Source of the DNA: Deinandra increscens subsp. villosa
Lineage: Eukaryota > Streptophyta > Magnoliopsida > Asterales > Asteraceae
Direction of reading: 5' to 3'
Length of the DNA stretch: 64,000 bases
Assembly (NCBI GenBank): GCA_039602395.1
Contig: JBCNJP010000038.1
Coordinates: forward strand, 496,001 to 560,000
Position numbers and translations under genes: made by a program
Shown here: positions 1-10,264 of the stretch, piece by piece
Layout of the letters: every line of letters begins with the position of its first letter
Numbering within the stretch: position 1 is the stretch's first letter
Notes under the pieces: generated by a model
The model's input: the letters and a program-made list of their open reading frames with translations, nothing else
Told to the model about the DNA's origin: nothing
The model's database searches: none

Positions 1-417
1 TTCATCCTCTACCTTTATATCTATGTTTTCAAGACCTATAATGAGTTTATTAAACTCATCTGAATGTTCATCAAGAGTCTTACCGGAATCCATAGTAAGC
101 GTGTAGAACTTTTTTTTCAGATACAGCCGATTTGCTAAACTCTTTGTCATGTACAGTGATTCCAATTTCAACCAAATTGCAGCAGCCGAGTCTTCTCTTG
201 ACACCTCTCTCAAGACTTTATCACCGAGGCTCAACAGAATTGCACTATGTGCCTTCGCAAGCATCTCAAACCAGTCATCGTCTTCAACTCCATCAGGTCG
301 ATCAGAGAGAGCATCCGCTATTCCTTGATACACCAATAGCGCTCTCATCTTCACTCTCCATAACCCGAAGTCATTCTTTCCGTCGAATTTCTCGATTTCA
401 AACTTCGCCCATACCAT
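1..417 (-). CDS. Ty1/copia gag, N-terminal part (open at window edge)
   Basis: The minus strand is open for 139 codons from the ATG at 417-415 to the window edge. It reads as a copia capsid protein (UBN2 / gag-polypeptide family), with the signature FDGKNDFGLWRVKM near the start, a tryptophan-containing helix region (AAIWLKLESLY) and LDEHSDEFNKLI near the edge. The family packages element RNA in cytoplasmic particles. The ATG is the only in-frame start after a stop at 456-454, and it lies just inside a primer-binding site and LTR, as expected for a 5' gag. The zinc knuckle and pol would lie left of the window. Plus-strand readings here are shadows. Confidence 0.85.
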   Translation of the reverse strand, partial: MVWAKFEIEKFDGKNDFGLWRVKMRALLVYQGIADALSDRPDGVEDDDWFEMLAKAHSAILLSLGDKVLREVSREDSAAAIWLKLESLYMTKSLANRLYLKKKFYTLTMDSGKTLDEHSDEFNKLIIGLENIDIKVEDE

Positions 418-472
418 CGCATCATTCAGTGGCGGAATCACAGGATACGATCTTCAATCGGAGCCCTAATTG

Positions 473-485
473 GCTCTGATACCAA
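473..485 (-). other. Primer-binding site of the left copia element
   Basis: On the minus strand the sequence is TTGGTATCAGAGC, the usual complement of initiator tRNA-Met used by plant copia elements. It sits one base inside the LTR edge and about 56 bases before the gag ATG. Confidence 0.85.
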
Positions 486-486
486 T

Positions 487-843
487 TGTTGTAAACTAGA
501 ACGAAATTGAAACAAGAAAACGAAGGAATCGACTAACAATCTTATTCACCAATATGAATACAAGAGAGAATTTGATTACAATCGATCGAAAAATGAAAAC
601 TGAAATCCCTAACAGAGCTAATCCCATTTATTCAAGCTCCTAACGGTCATTAACAAACTTTCCTAATTATTAACACAAACAGTCCTTCGACTTCTCTGAC
701 TTTGACATTAATCACCCGATATTAATAACAGTGTAAAAGAAATACACTTTCAGCCCCTCGATCAGATTTCTGATAATACCACAAATACTTCCGAAACTAT
801 AGAATCAGCCGATTCCTTCCTAATTTGAGTATCACTTCCAACA
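487..843 (-). repeat. 5' LTR of the left copia element (357 bp)
   Basis: Read on the minus strand it begins TGTTGG at 843 and ends CAACA at 487, giving matching inverted TGTTG/CAACA tips. The primer-binding site follows directly. The flanking target duplication can be seen on one side only, so its size is unverified; the partner LTR is outside the window. Confidence 0.75.
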
Positions 844-848
844 CCTGT

Positions 849-1533
849 CGGGTGACTGTATGATCTCCTTTCATAGTCTGCATCTAATGGTGTGACCTCT
901 AACATGCATACTATAATGTGGTGTTATTAGTACAATAGATTTTGATGTCAAGTGTAAGTGACATTTATAATGACGGAAGTATACGTTATAAATTCGAATA
1001 CAGATTGAATGAAATTTAAAAAGGGGATTCTAAAAGCAAAAATGATGGTAGACTTTGTAAATATTCTCAACTTCTCTTACCCTGAGTGTTTATTGTTTGC
1101 TGTAGAATATGTAACCTGTTAAGTTGGCCAAAAATTTATGTTTTCGCATATACGGTGCATGGCTGTACTATTAAAAGATTTTTATAAATGATTTACAAAT
1201 CACTATTGAAACGTGTATATCATTAGCAGAAAGGGACATGTGTAGCTGAAGAGGGGTTAAAAAGGTAATAAATGAGATCTAAAATACAGTGGTATGGACA
1301 GTTTGCTATTGAGGGCGATATGAGGTCAACTTAAAGTTAAAATATTCATTAAAGAAAGTTTGAGAAAAGCCAGGGGAAAAAAAATAACGCACGATGAAGA
1401 TTGTTTTTAAGGAGTATGTTTTATAGAGAAAGATGCTGACCCTGAATGGTAGGGAGGGAGTCTACATGTTTTAGAAGAACGAAGAGTTTAATAATTGTAG
1501 ATAAAATTTTAAATATATATTTATAAAAAGCTG
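849..1533. other. AT-rich sequence without supported genes
   Basis: No ORF with recognisable homology or coding character. It is contiguous with the sequence right of 16108 once the Athila element is discounted, so it may be the 3' portion of the Helitron described below. No convincing Helitron terminus (CTRR plus hairpin on the minus strand) was found here. Confidence 0.4.
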
Positions 1534-1538
1534 ATGTA
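1534..1538. repeat. Target-site duplication atgta (left copy)
   Basis: Identical to 16104-16108 immediately right of the 3' LTR. A 5-bp duplication is standard for Ty3/gypsy integrase. Confidence 0.9.
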
Positions 1539-2664
1539 TGATGTTAGTCCAATGTGTCGTCATTATTGTGCTTAATTTGTTATATTTATTTATAATAATG
1601 GTTGGATTACATGGCATTTTCACGAGTTTTATGTTTTGAGGTACCGAATGCTTAATGAGTCAAATTGGAGTAGTTATGAGAGAAGCTGAAGCTGATCGGT
1701 ACAAAGTTCAAGAAAGATCGTGAAGCGGGCAAAGACTTTGAAGAAAAAGAAGAAAAGTCCTGAAATGAAGATCTGGGCGGTACGCTCAGAAGAGAAGAAA
1801 TCAGGGCGGTACGCCCTGAAAAGGAGGAAAAGTTCCGGAAGAAGAAACCCGGGCGGTACGCCCAGGATTGCATAACCTGGGGCGGTACGCCCCAATTTGG
1901 CCGACCGAAGAAATTAGGGTTTTTCATATTTAATCTTGTTTGTTAAGAAACTTAATCACTCTCTCTCATTCGTATTCGACCAGAGACTTAGGTTTACGAT
2001 TTTCTCCATTGTTCGTGAGGATTTTGAAGTTTTCAATCATTCGGTAACTGTTTTTAATGCAATCTTTCATTATGTCCTTGTTTGTTTCATTAGCCATGTC
2101 CGGCTAATCACCACTAACTGCTTTTGGTGATTGGTTGGCGAAATCGTTCTATGACTAATCAATTGCTTAACTAGTTGTTCCGGAATACTTGCTACCGTTG
2201 AACACCCGCATGCGAAATTGTTTAATTTAACTAGTAACCTAGGGTTTTAGTGGTCCACTGTTTATTGATCTAGCACTTTCTTGCGGCAGGACTAATCAGC
2301 CCATTAGGAACTTAGATTATTAGGTCAAGGAAGCAATTGGGGGGCATGTCTATGTGTCACTAGTTAGTAATTAGGTTTGTCTAGATCGGTAGCCAACCAG
2401 GATCCAGAAGTGGTTAGATTTGTCTCATTTGAATTCAATCAATTTTCTAGGTTAAAGTTAGTTAATTTGTTAGTTAGTTCACCCCAACAATTCAAAACAG
2501 CCAAGTGGCAATTTTAGGCAATTTTAGGTAATCAGTAAGTTTAGTTAATTTAGTTAATCAGTTAATCAATTTCCACATATTCCCTTGGTTCGATAACCCT
2601 AGCTTCCACTACTACAAATTTAACCTAAGTTGGGGATTTGAAACGGCCTGACAAACCGTTATCA
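1539..2664 (+). repeat. 5' LTR of the Athila element
   Basis: Begins TGATGTTAG and ends GTTATCA (TGAT/ATCA tips). It is co-linear over its full length with 14978-16103. It contains four copies of a GC-rich hairpin motif around 1775-1892. Minus-strand ORFs inside it occur in both LTRs and are not credible genes. Confidence 0.95.
1775..1892. repeat. Four GGGCGGTACGCCC-type hairpin motifs in the 5' LTR
   Basis: Copies lie near 1775, 1803, 1851 and 1879. Each is an inverted repeat with a GC stem and a gta loop; the copy at 1802-1819 has 8-bp arms (TCAGGGCG / CGCCCTGA). The same motif recurs in other non-coding parts of this element and in no other element of the window. Confidence 0.8.
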
Positions 2665-2667
2665 AAT

Positions 2668-2685
2668 TGGCGCCGTTGCCGGGGA
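2668..2685 (+). other. Athila primer-binding site (tRNA-Asp type)
   Basis: TGGCGCCGTTGCCGGGGA lies three bases after the 5' LTR end. This is the tRNA-Asp-complementary site used by Athila-lineage elements. Confidence 0.85.
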
Positions 2686-3135
2686 ATTAGTGCGCTTTTT
2701 GATTAGTTGATTTTTGTTTAATTTGCATTTTTATTTCATTTTTTCAAAAAATCCAAAAATCCCAAAAATAGTGTTTTTATTCCAGTAATTACTTTCTGCA
2801 ACTAAAAAAAATATATTTAATTTCTGTAGAATTTCACTTCTGGGCGGCACGCCTGGAAATTTCCATTTCTGGGCAGTACGCCTTGGGTCATTTTTCACAG
2901 AAAGTTTTGAAATTTTTGACCATCCAAGTTTTGATTTTTCTTGTTCTATTGCATTATTTACACCCCCTGGAACAGTGCTGCGTAATTCGTTTGCTCTTTT
3001 GTGACCGTTTTTGCAGGTTTTAGGTGATTGTGCATGCATACGCGACATTCCCGCAAGACATCCCCGCTGATTTACAATCCGGAGATTGAGAGGACAGCTC
3101 GGTAGAACCGAGCAGAACAGAGAAACAGAAGAGAA
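2686..3135 (+). other. Athila untranslated leader with two motif copies
   Basis: AT-rich leader between the primer site and gag. Two divergent copies of the GGGCGGTACGCCC hairpin lie at 2842-2855 and 2871-2883. No other coding evidence. Confidence 0.6.
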
Positions 3136-6118
3136 ATGGAGGGCCAGAATCCAAACCCCAACCCGAACCCCAACATTCACCAAAACCCAAATCCCAACCA
3201 AAACCCAAACCCAAATGAGAATCTCAATCAAGACCACCACCAACCACAAAACCAAGCCCAGAATGAACCAGTGGACCCTGCCATGCCACAAAACATTCCT
3301 CCGGTTCATATCCCACCATTTCGGGTACATGGGCACGATTCTCTTCCATCACTGTCCCCGAAATCCTCACACCATGACGAGGAAGGTTATCACTATCGGG
3401 TCAGGTACCCACAACAACCTTTCCGTCGGGCCCCACCACAACAACCTCCACCACCACAAAACCCACCCCACTTCTGACAAAATCCCGTGTACGAGGACCA
3501 AGACTGGTATGACCCAAATGAAGATGAAGACGGGTATGGGTATAGAGAAGAACCGCCAGTTGACGTTCCAAGGAACAGAGCACGAGCTCCACAGGCAAAT
3601 GTTGCACCACAAGGGCGAAGAGCTTCCCCCAAGAGGAGTTCCACAATTCAACAATGGGGGAGCTCGTCTTCAAATGGAAGGAGGAGTCCCAAGATTGGTA
3701 GAAAACCCGTCGGTTCAGGGAGTGGCTAGTCACTTTAAGCCAATAGTTGTTCCGAGTGCATCTGCGGTAGTCACGCCAATCGGAGCTAATAAAAGAGCAT
3801 TTGAGGTCCGACCTCAATATTTAAACCATTTGCCGGAATTCTATGGGAAAAGAACTGAAGAACCATATCATCACATTCATAGCTTCGAGTCCCTATGCAT
3901 ACCTATTGGAGCCACGGGGTTCACACAGGACGATGTCAAGCTAATGCTTTTCCCATATACCCTCAAAGATCGAGCAAGGAGATGGTTCGAGAGTCTAACC
4001 CCCAGTAGTATCTTTACTTGGGCCCAAATGCAAGAAGTGTTCCTTGAGGAATACTACCCGATGAGCAAGACAAGTGAAGTCAAAGAGGAGATCCGATCCT
4101 TCCAGCAACACACCGGGGAACCATTTCACGAGGCATTTAACTGGTTCAAGGACTTATTGCGCAAATGCCCACATCACAGAATAGATGCTTGGGATCTCAT
4201 TAAAGCATTTTATGATGGTCTCCTACCAGAGGATATCCGAGACTTGAACTCCATCAGCAATGGGACCTTCTTGACTAACACGGAAGAGGTTGATTGGGGG
4301 CATATGGAAAGATTGAGCGCCACATCCAAGAGGCTTGCTCAAAACGGAAGACGGTCGAGATCCGCATCGGCCAAATCCGTTGACTATGAGGCGGAGGAAA
4401 GGATCGAGAAGCTTCGTCAGCAGACGCTCCTGTTGGAGAAACAGGTAGCACAAATGAAGTTAGGAGGAGCACCAGAAGAAGTGAAGGCAAGTGCACAATT
4501 TCCTGTGTGCACGGGTTGTGGCGAATTGGGCCATTCGGTTGATGCATGCTCCACCGTGGTTCAGCAAAGCGAAGATGTCAACTATGTCCAGGGAGCGATG
4601 AATTCCAACACTTACCATCCCAACCTTCGCAATCATCCAAATTTCAGGTATGGTAATGCTAATAATCAGTTGAATCCTAACTTTCAAACTTCTAATGTGC
4701 AGGGTGGAGCTTCAACACAATATCAAGGCCGAGCATCCGGTTACAACCAAGGGGGCTACCAACGGACCACCTATACTCAAGGTGGAAATCCGACCCAAAG
4801 GAGTTATCAACAAGCTCAATCGGCACCAGCACCGGAAGATTGGATGCAAGCACAATTTGCCGCCCTGATGGAGAAGATGAATTCTATTGCAGATGGTCAG
4901 AAGCAACTGTTTGATGAACAGAGGCAGTTATCAGCTAGCCACAAGCAGCTGACCGACAAAGTTCAGGGGTTTGACCGGAGGTTTGAGCTTCAAGACAAGA
5001 CCATGGGAGTAGTTCAGAAACAGTTGGGTCAGTTGGCTGCTGAGTCATCGAGGCGAGATCCTGGAAAGCTACCAAGTGACACCACCATTAACCCACAACA
5101 TCAGCAAGGTCAGTCTTCTAGTTCTAAGAACACGCGACACGTGCCAATCAACAAGATCACCACTTTACGATCAGGTAAGTTCGTGGATAATAAGGTAGGG
5201 ACACCTCCACTGCAAGTTGATGGGGTGGTGGAGGATTGGGTAAGTGACGATGAAAGTGAGCCGGAAACCGACCAAACAACTCCAAAGTCTGTTGCAACCG
5301 AGTCTAGTAACCCTAGGAACATAAAGAAAGTAACTTTTAATGAATCAGATAATAGGGTGATAGATAATGAGGTGGTTGAACAGAAAAAGTCGGTCCCTTT
5401 TCCAAAAGCCTTAACTGAACCTAATAAGAAAACAACATCTAAACGGGGCCCACAACAAGATGAGATGTGGGACATATTTAAACAAGTTAAAATCAATCTT
5501 CCCCTTTTAGATGCAATTAGACAAATTCCGACTTACGCAAAGTACTTGAAAGATATGTGCACTCAAAAACGGAATTACAAGATTCCGAAGCAGCTTGATG
5601 CAAATGCAGATGTTAGTGCCATAATTTCAGGCATTTTGCCAAAGAAACTCCAAGATCCGGGGGCACCAATTATTTCAATTCAAGTTGGTGACTTTCAAAT
5701 GACCCGTGCCCTTTTGGATCTTGGAGCCAGTGTGAGTATTTTACCGGGGAGCTTGTACGATCAGTACGATTTTGGACCCTTGAAGAAAGCCGACACTACG
5801 GTGATTTTGGCTGATTTGACCCCTAAGCTTCCCCGGGGAATTCTATCGGATGTTATTGTTAAAGTTAATGAATTTTTCTATCCGGTAGATTTCTTGGTCC
5901 TTGATTATGTGTCAGTTGAAAAAACTGCTCAACCCACGGTAATTTTGGGTCGACCTTTTCTAGCTACTAGTCATTCACAAATTGATTGTAGGTCGGGTAC
6001 CGTGGATATGACTTTTGGGAACCGCAAAATGCGGTTAAGTGTTTTTGGCAATGTGACTAACCCTCGGGATGACGATGAATGCTTTCGGGCTGAAATCGTC
6101 TCCATTTTTCCCTTTTAA
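3086..6118 (+). CDS. Athila gag-protease
   Basis: A 1,010-codon frame. Its first ~180 codons probably are not genuine (see 3136-3729). From about residue 235 it is a Ty3/gypsy gag domain (LPEFYGKRTEEPYHHI, then RARRWFESL and EEYYPMSKTSEVKEEI). A zinc knuckle, CTGCGELGHSVDAC (C-x2-C-x4-H-x4-C), is at about residue 475. A glutamine-rich probable coiled coil follows at about 590-670. A retropepsin domain sits near the end, with active-site DLGAS at about 883 and the downstream ILGRPFL flap partner. Gag forms the particle and the protease would process Gag-Pol. The frame ends at 6118, overlapping pol in another frame. Confidence 0.85.
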   Translation: MRGQLGRTEQNRETEEKWRARIQTPTRTPTFTKTQIPTKTQTQMRISIKTTTNHKTKPRMNQWTLPCHKTFLRFISHHFGYMGTILFHHCPRNPHTMTRKVITIGSGTHNNLSVGPHHNNLHHHKTHPTSDKIPCTRTKTGMTQMKMKTGMGIEKNRQLTFQGTEHELHRQMLHHKGEELPPRGVPQFNNGGARLQMEGGVPRLVENPSVQGVASHFKPIVVPSASAVVTPIGANKRAFEVRPQYLNHLPEFYGKRTEEPYHHIHSFESLCIPIGATGFTQDDVKLMLFPYTLKDRARRWFESLTPSSIFTWAQMQEVFLEEYYPMSKTSEVKEEIRSFQQHTGEPFHEAFNWFKDLLRKCPHHRIDAWDLIKAFYDGLLPEDIRDLNSISNGTFLTNTEEVDWGHMERLSATSKRLAQNGRRSRSASAKSVDYEAEERIEKLRQQTLLLEKQVAQMKLGGAPEEVKASAQFPVCTGCGELGHSVDACSTVVQQSEDVNYVQGAMNSNTYHPNLRNHPNFRYGNANNQLNPNFQTSNVQGGASTQYQGRASGYNQGGYQRTTYTQGGNPTQRSYQQAQSAPAPEDWMQAQFAALMEKMNSIADGQKQLFDEQRQLSASHKQLTDKVQGFDRRFELQDKTMGVVQKQLGQLAAESSRRDPGKLPSDTTINPQHQQGQSSSSKNTRHVPINKITTLRSGKFVDNKVGTPPLQVDGVVEDWVSDDESEPETDQTTPKSVATESSNPRNIKKVTFNESDNRVIDNEVVEQKKSVPFPKALTEPNKKTTSKRGPQQDEMWDIFKQVKINLPLLDAIRQIPTYAKYLKDMCTQKRNYKIPKQLDANADVSAIISGILPKKLQDPGAPIISIQVGDFQMTRALLDLGASVSILPGSLYDQYDFGPLKKADTTVILADLTPKLPRGILSDVIVKVNEFFYPVDFLVLDYVSVEKTAQPTVILGRPFLATSHSQIDCRSGTVDMTFGNRKMRLSVFGNVTNPRDDDECFRAEIVSIFPF
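3136..3729 (+). pseudogene. Original N-terminus of Athila gag (other frame, one stop)
   Basis: Frame 1 from the ATG at 3136 gives an Asn-Pro repeat (NPNPNPNPN...), a Gln/Pro-rich stretch and an acidic, aromatic segment (EDQDWYDPNEDEDGYGY). An in-frame TGA lies at 3475-3477 and the frame ends at 3729. This composition looks like a real gag N-terminal region, whereas the longer frame-2 reading over the same bases looks random. I infer that gag began here and that a frame change near 3610-3640 moved the rest into frame 2. Confidence 0.65.
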
Positions 6119-8015
6119 TGAGGAGGATGGGACCCCCGAGGAGTTTGCTTTGTTTGGCAGGGGTTATGCAGATATGGTCAAGGAGATGGAAGCAGAAGAT
6201 GAAAGCCAAGAGTTGATGGCTGTGAGAGATCAAAGACCACCATGGTCTGTTCAAGTGGAGAGCTTACCGGAGCATATTGACTCACAATTGAAGCCTTCAC
6301 TCGAATCACCACCCTCTCTTGAACTTAAAGAACTTCCTAAACACTTGAAATACAATTTTGTTGGTGAGAATAACACTCTTCCTGTCATTGTTTCTGCAGG
6401 TTTAACCAAGGAGCAAGAAGAGGAGTTGATGAAGGTGTTAGTGAAGCATCGGGCGGCTATTGGATGGACCATTGCAGATTTGAAGGGAATTAGTCCATCC
6501 ATAGTCATGCACAAGATCATTATCGAGGAAGGAGCAAAGCCCGCAAGAGATGCGCAAAGGAGGCTTAACCCGAATATGCGAGAGGTAGTCAAGAAGGAGG
6601 TGCTCAAATGGCTGGATGCAGGTATTATCTATCCTATCTCCGATAGCTCATGGGTAAGTCCAACTCAAACCGTTCCTAAGACAGCAGGAATTCAAATAGT
6701 AAGGAACGAGAAAGGTGAGGAAATAGCCACCCGACCGGTAACCGGGTGGCGAATTTGCATTGATTATAGGAAGTTGAATTCCGCAACTTCCAAGGACCAT
6801 TTTCCTCTACCTTTCATTGACCAAATAATTGAGAAGTTGTCCGGTCAAAAGTTTTATTGTTTTCTAGACGGTTACTCGGGGTACAACCAAATTGCCATTC
6901 ACCCCGATGACCAACAAAAGACCACTTTTACTTGTCCTTATGGCACCTTTTCTTTCCGGAGGATGCCATTCGGTTTGTGTAATGCCCCGGCCACTTTTCA
7001 AAGATGCATGATGGCTATTTTTTCTGACATGATCGGGGATTCACTTGAAATTTTCATGGACGACTTTTCAATTTTTGGTACATCGTTTGAGTCTTGTTTG
7101 AACCAATTAACACGAGTCTTAGAGCGTTGCATGGAAACTAATCTAGTGTTAAGTTGGGAGAAGAGCCATTTTATGGTTCAAGAGGGGATCGTGTTGGGAC
7201 ACGTGGTGTCAAGTCGTGGGATTCAGGTTGATAGGGCAAAAATCAAAGTAATTTCAACTTTGCCTCCTCCCACGAATGTTAAGGGCATTAGGGCATTTCT
7301 AGGTCATGCCGGTTTTTATAGGAGGTTCATTAAAGATTTTAGCAAAATTACCAAACCTCTTTGCAAACTGTTGTTAAAAGATGAAGTTTTTGATTTTAAT
7401 GATGAGTGTCTAAATTCTTTTAACACTTTGAAAAATAAACTAATTGAGGCACCAGTTTTGCAAGCACCCGATTGGTCAATACCTTTCGAAATTATGTGTG
7501 ATGCCTCAGATTTTGCTGTTGGGGCGGTTTTGGGTCAAAGGGTGGATAAAAAACCGGTTGTGATCTATTATGCAAGTAAGACTTTAAATGGGGCTCAATT
7601 GAATTATACTACTACTGAAAAAGAATTACTTGCAGTTGTGTTTGCTCTTGATAAGTTCAGGTCATACATCTGGGGAAGCAAAGTGATAGTGTACTCGGAC
7701 CACAGTGCGGTCCGGTACTTGATGGAGAAGAAGGATGCCAAGCCGAGGCTCATTCGGTGGATCCTTTTGTTGCAGGAGTTTAATCTGGAGATTAGAGACA
7801 AGAAGGGTAGTGAGAATGTGGTGGCGAACCATTTGTCCCGATTGCCCCACATTGAAGCAGAAGAAGATGAATGGAGCATCAATGAGAAGTTTCCTGATGA
7901 ACAATTGTTAAGTGTTTCTCATTTGCCTTGGTATGCTCACATTGTTAATTATTTGGCTGCAGGTACAATTCCGGAACATTGGCCCAGGAGAAAGAAGGTG
8001 CATTTGAAGTCCTAA
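6069..8015 (+). CDS. Athila pol: reverse transcriptase and RNase H
   Basis: A 648-codon frame offset from gag-PR; the two overlap at 6069-6118 around a T/C-rich run. The RT domain shows VTGWRICIDYRKLN, PFGLCNAPATFQRCM and the active site FMDDFS (about residue 328), then LGHAGFYRRFIKDFSK. RNase H starts near residue 476 (CDASDFAVGAVLGQ, TTTEKELLAVVFALDKFR, YSDHSAVRYL). The enzyme would copy element RNA into DNA in particles. An in-frame TAA at 8013-8015 separates it from integrase, which continues in the same frame, so Pol is truncated. Confidence 0.9.
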   Translation: MTMNAFGLKSSPFFPFNEEDGTPEEFALFGRGYADMVKEMEAEDESQELMAVRDQRPPWSVQVESLPEHIDSQLKPSLESPPSLELKELPKHLKYNFVGENNTLPVIVSAGLTKEQEEELMKVLVKHRAAIGWTIADLKGISPSIVMHKIIIEEGAKPARDAQRRLNPNMREVVKKEVLKWLDAGIIYPISDSSWVSPTQTVPKTAGIQIVRNEKGEEIATRPVTGWRICIDYRKLNSATSKDHFPLPFIDQIIEKLSGQKFYCFLDGYSGYNQIAIHPDDQQKTTFTCPYGTFSFRRMPFGLCNAPATFQRCMMAIFSDMIGDSLEIFMDDFSIFGTSFESCLNQLTRVLERCMETNLVLSWEKSHFMVQEGIVLGHVVSSRGIQVDRAKIKVISTLPPPTNVKGIRAFLGHAGFYRRFIKDFSKITKPLCKLLLKDEVFDFNDECLNSFNTLKNKLIEAPVLQAPDWSIPFEIMCDASDFAVGAVLGQRVDKKPVVIYYASKTLNGAQLNYTTTEKELLAVVFALDKFRSYIWGSKVIVYSDHSAVRYLMEKKDAKPRLIRWILLLQEFNLEIRDKKGSENVVANHLSRLPHIEAEEDEWSINEKFPDEQLLSVSHLPWYAHIVNYLAAGTIPEHWPRRKKVHLKS

Positions 8016-8045
8016 GCACAGAAGTACATATGGGATGAGCCGGAT

Positions 8046-8261
8046 TTGTTCAAGGTAGGACCGGATCAAGTGATCCGGAGGTGCATACCAGAGTCGGAGG
8101 TACAAGCAGTGTTGGAGTTGGTTCACGCATCGGCATGTGGAGGTCATTTTAGTGGACACAAGACGGGTCACCGGGTTCTTTCATCCGGTTTGTTTTGGCC
8201 CACGCTTTTCAAGGATGCCTTTGAGTTCGTGAAGCACTGCACGAGATGTCAGCAGATGTGA
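8046..8261 (+). pseudogene. Athila integrase, zinc-binding N-terminus
   Basis: Same frame as RT and integrase core. It shows the H-H-C-C arrangement (HASACGGHFSGHKTGH ... CTRCQQM) that binds zinc and helps integrase multimerise. An in-frame TGA at 8259-8261 cuts it from the catalytic core, and a TAA at 8013-8015 cuts it from RT. Confidence 0.8.
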
Positions 8262-8282
8262 AGCATCACAAAGCGTGATGAG

Positions 8283-9242
8283 ATGCCTTTGCAACCAATT
8301 TTGGTAGTGGAGATTTTTGATGTTTGGGGCATAGACTTTATGGGGCCCTTCCCTAATTCTAATGGCTTTCTTTATATTTTAGTAGCTGTAGATTATGTTT
8401 CCAAATGGATAGAGGCCATAGCTACTAAGACCAATGACCATAGCATAGTTTGCAAATTTGTCCAACAAAATATTTTTTCTAGGTTTGGAATCCCTCGTGT
8501 GATCATAAGTGATGGGGGGGGGTCCCATTTCAAGAACTTTAAATTTGGCAAACTACTCAAGAAGTATGGCATAGACCACCGAATTGCAACCCCATATCAT
8601 CCGCAAACAAGCGGTCAAGTGGAGGTTTCCAATCGGAAAATCAAAGAGATTTTACAGAAAACTGTGCGAATCGACCGCAAGGATTGGTCTTCCAAGTTGA
8701 ATGACGCCTTTTGGGCGTATCGCACTGCTTTTAAAACGCCTATTGGAACCAGTCCCTATCGGTTGGTCTATGGAAAGGGATGCCATTTACCTGTAGAGTT
8801 AGCTCACAGAGCATTATGGGCTGTTAAAGAAGTTAACTTGAGTTATGATGCTGCAGGTAGAGAAAGGAAGCTCCAGCTGGGAGAATTGGAAGAATTACGT
8901 GATGAGGCGTCCGAGAGTGCAGATGCCTACAAGAATAAGATGAAGAAAGTGCATGACGCACGATTGAAGAAGATGGATTTCCAGCTAGGTCAAAAGGTTT
9001 GGTTATTTAACTCACGGTTGAAATTGTTCCAAGGTAAGCTGAAAAGCAAATGGACGGGGCCATTCCTCATCATAAGTGTGGGGGAGTATGGTAATTTCGA
9101 GATTGAAGACCTGGATGACCACCTGAGGCAGGTAGTAAATGGGCACAGGTTGAAGCCGTATCTGGACTCGGCAGACATTCACGGGCAAATCGACAAAGAT
9201 GATTATTTCTTGGCGCCCGCTTCTGAAAGCCCTGAAACGTGA
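8283..9242 (+). pseudogene. Athila integrase, catalytic core and C-terminus
   Basis: A 319-codon frame with DDE residues visible: WGIDFMGPF (about residue 17), ISDGGGSHF (about 76) and SGQVEVSNR (about 113). The C-terminal part (GQKVWLFNSRLKLFQGKLKS) matches the basic integrase tail. No chromodomain is present, as expected outside chromoviruses. A nine-G run at 8514-8522 encodes an extra glycine next to the second catalytic aspartate. Upstream stops prevent expression as part of a full Pol. Confidence 0.85.
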
Positions 9243-9546
9243 AAGGGAAGCACGGTCTGGCTGAAAACCTTAAAAACTTAGCGCTAACTGGGAGGCAACC
9301 CAGCGGTTTGTTTTTCGTTTCATTTTCGTGTGTTTTTCGTAGTTTTGTTAGATTTTACGTTTTGGTGTGTTTTTCAGGAAATCGGGAAGCTCAGGAATTG
9401 GATTTGTGCCATATACTACATTCCAGGTAAGTGTTAATCAAATTTTTGCAGTACACATGTTCGGTGGTGCAAAAGTGGTGTTGTTTCCAGAGATAGAAAA
9501 TTTTTGAAGCTCTAAATTTTCCAAACTTTCTGCCAAAAAAGGGCAG

Positions 9547-9665
9547 GGGCGGTACGCCCAAGGTTATCCAACTCTGGGCGGTACGCCCGAAAATTTTATA
9601 AATATTTTCCAGTTTTTAATTCCGGGCGGTACGCCCTAGTTTCAGTAATTTTGGGCGGTACGCCC
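9547..9665. repeat. Cluster of four GGGCGGTACGCCC hairpin motifs
   Basis: Copies at about 9547, 9575, 9623 and 9653, spaced roughly 28-48 bases. Stems are conserved while the sequence between copies is AT-rich and unrelated. Confidence 0.8.
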
Positions 9666-10142
9666 GGATTTTAAATGACGAAAAAAAAAAACCTTCAAGA
9701 GACGGGTCGGTCTCATTTCTCACAAATCACCACCGCCAACCTTCACCTTTCTCGCGACTACCACCGCCGAGACCACCACCACACCCACCACCATTACTTG
9801 AACCCGCCTGTGAGCACCACCACACACCGCCACCATCTTTATCTCGAACGAACTCCAACCCACCGCCACCGATTCCAGTCGCCGCCACCGCCGCGCGACG
9901 TTACCGGCCACCACCGAGCATCTTTCTGTCATTAACGAGCTCACCAGGTTCTCCCCGTTGTTCCTTTTTGTTTAATTTTGGTCGTTTAGTTCGGTTTGAC
10001 GTTTTAGGTTAGTATTTGTTTAGTTTTCTATTCAATTACCCGATATTGGACCGATTGAAGTGAGGAACGAGGTTGTCTGAGAGTTTTTATCACATTGGAT
10101 TGATCGGTTTTAACCGAATTTGTTTTTTTTGCGATCTGAATT

Positions 10143-10264
10143 GGGCGGCGTACCGCCTCTCGCGCCAACATTTAGGGCGGTACGCCCAATTTTGAAATTA
10201 GGGTTCCTGCAAGCGAATTGGGCGGCGTACCGCCCCAACTGCACCAATTTTGGGCGGTACGCCC
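10143..10264. repeat. Second cluster of four motifs, two with a longer stem
   Basis: Copies at about 10143, 10174, 10220 and 10252. Two read GGGCGGCGTACCGCC, a variant with loop CGTA and a compensated stem, alternating with the standard GGGCGGTACGCCC form. Confidence 0.8.

Noticed and set aside
921..990. Possible Helitron 3' terminus (attag followed by tgtca...tgaca)
   Set aside because: The stem is only 5 bp and the position cannot be tied to the element, so I do not call it.
1775..1892. Regularly spaced GC-rich motifs as a CRISPR-like array
   Set aside because: Plant nuclear retrotransposon context, units of only 13-18 bp, irregular spacing, no spacers of uniform length and no cas genes.
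1652..1927. 91-codon minus-strand frame, repeated nearly identically at 15091-15366
   Set aside because: It lies in both LTRs, so conservation reflects the repeat and not coding; it reads through the hairpin motifs and has no domain.
3367..3817. Several minus-strand frames opposite the gag N-terminus
   Set aside because: Shadows of the Pro/Asn-rich gag sequence.
9675..9935. His-rich plus-strand frame in the Athila spacer
   Set aside because: Produced by ccaccacc-type repeats; no partner frame or motif.
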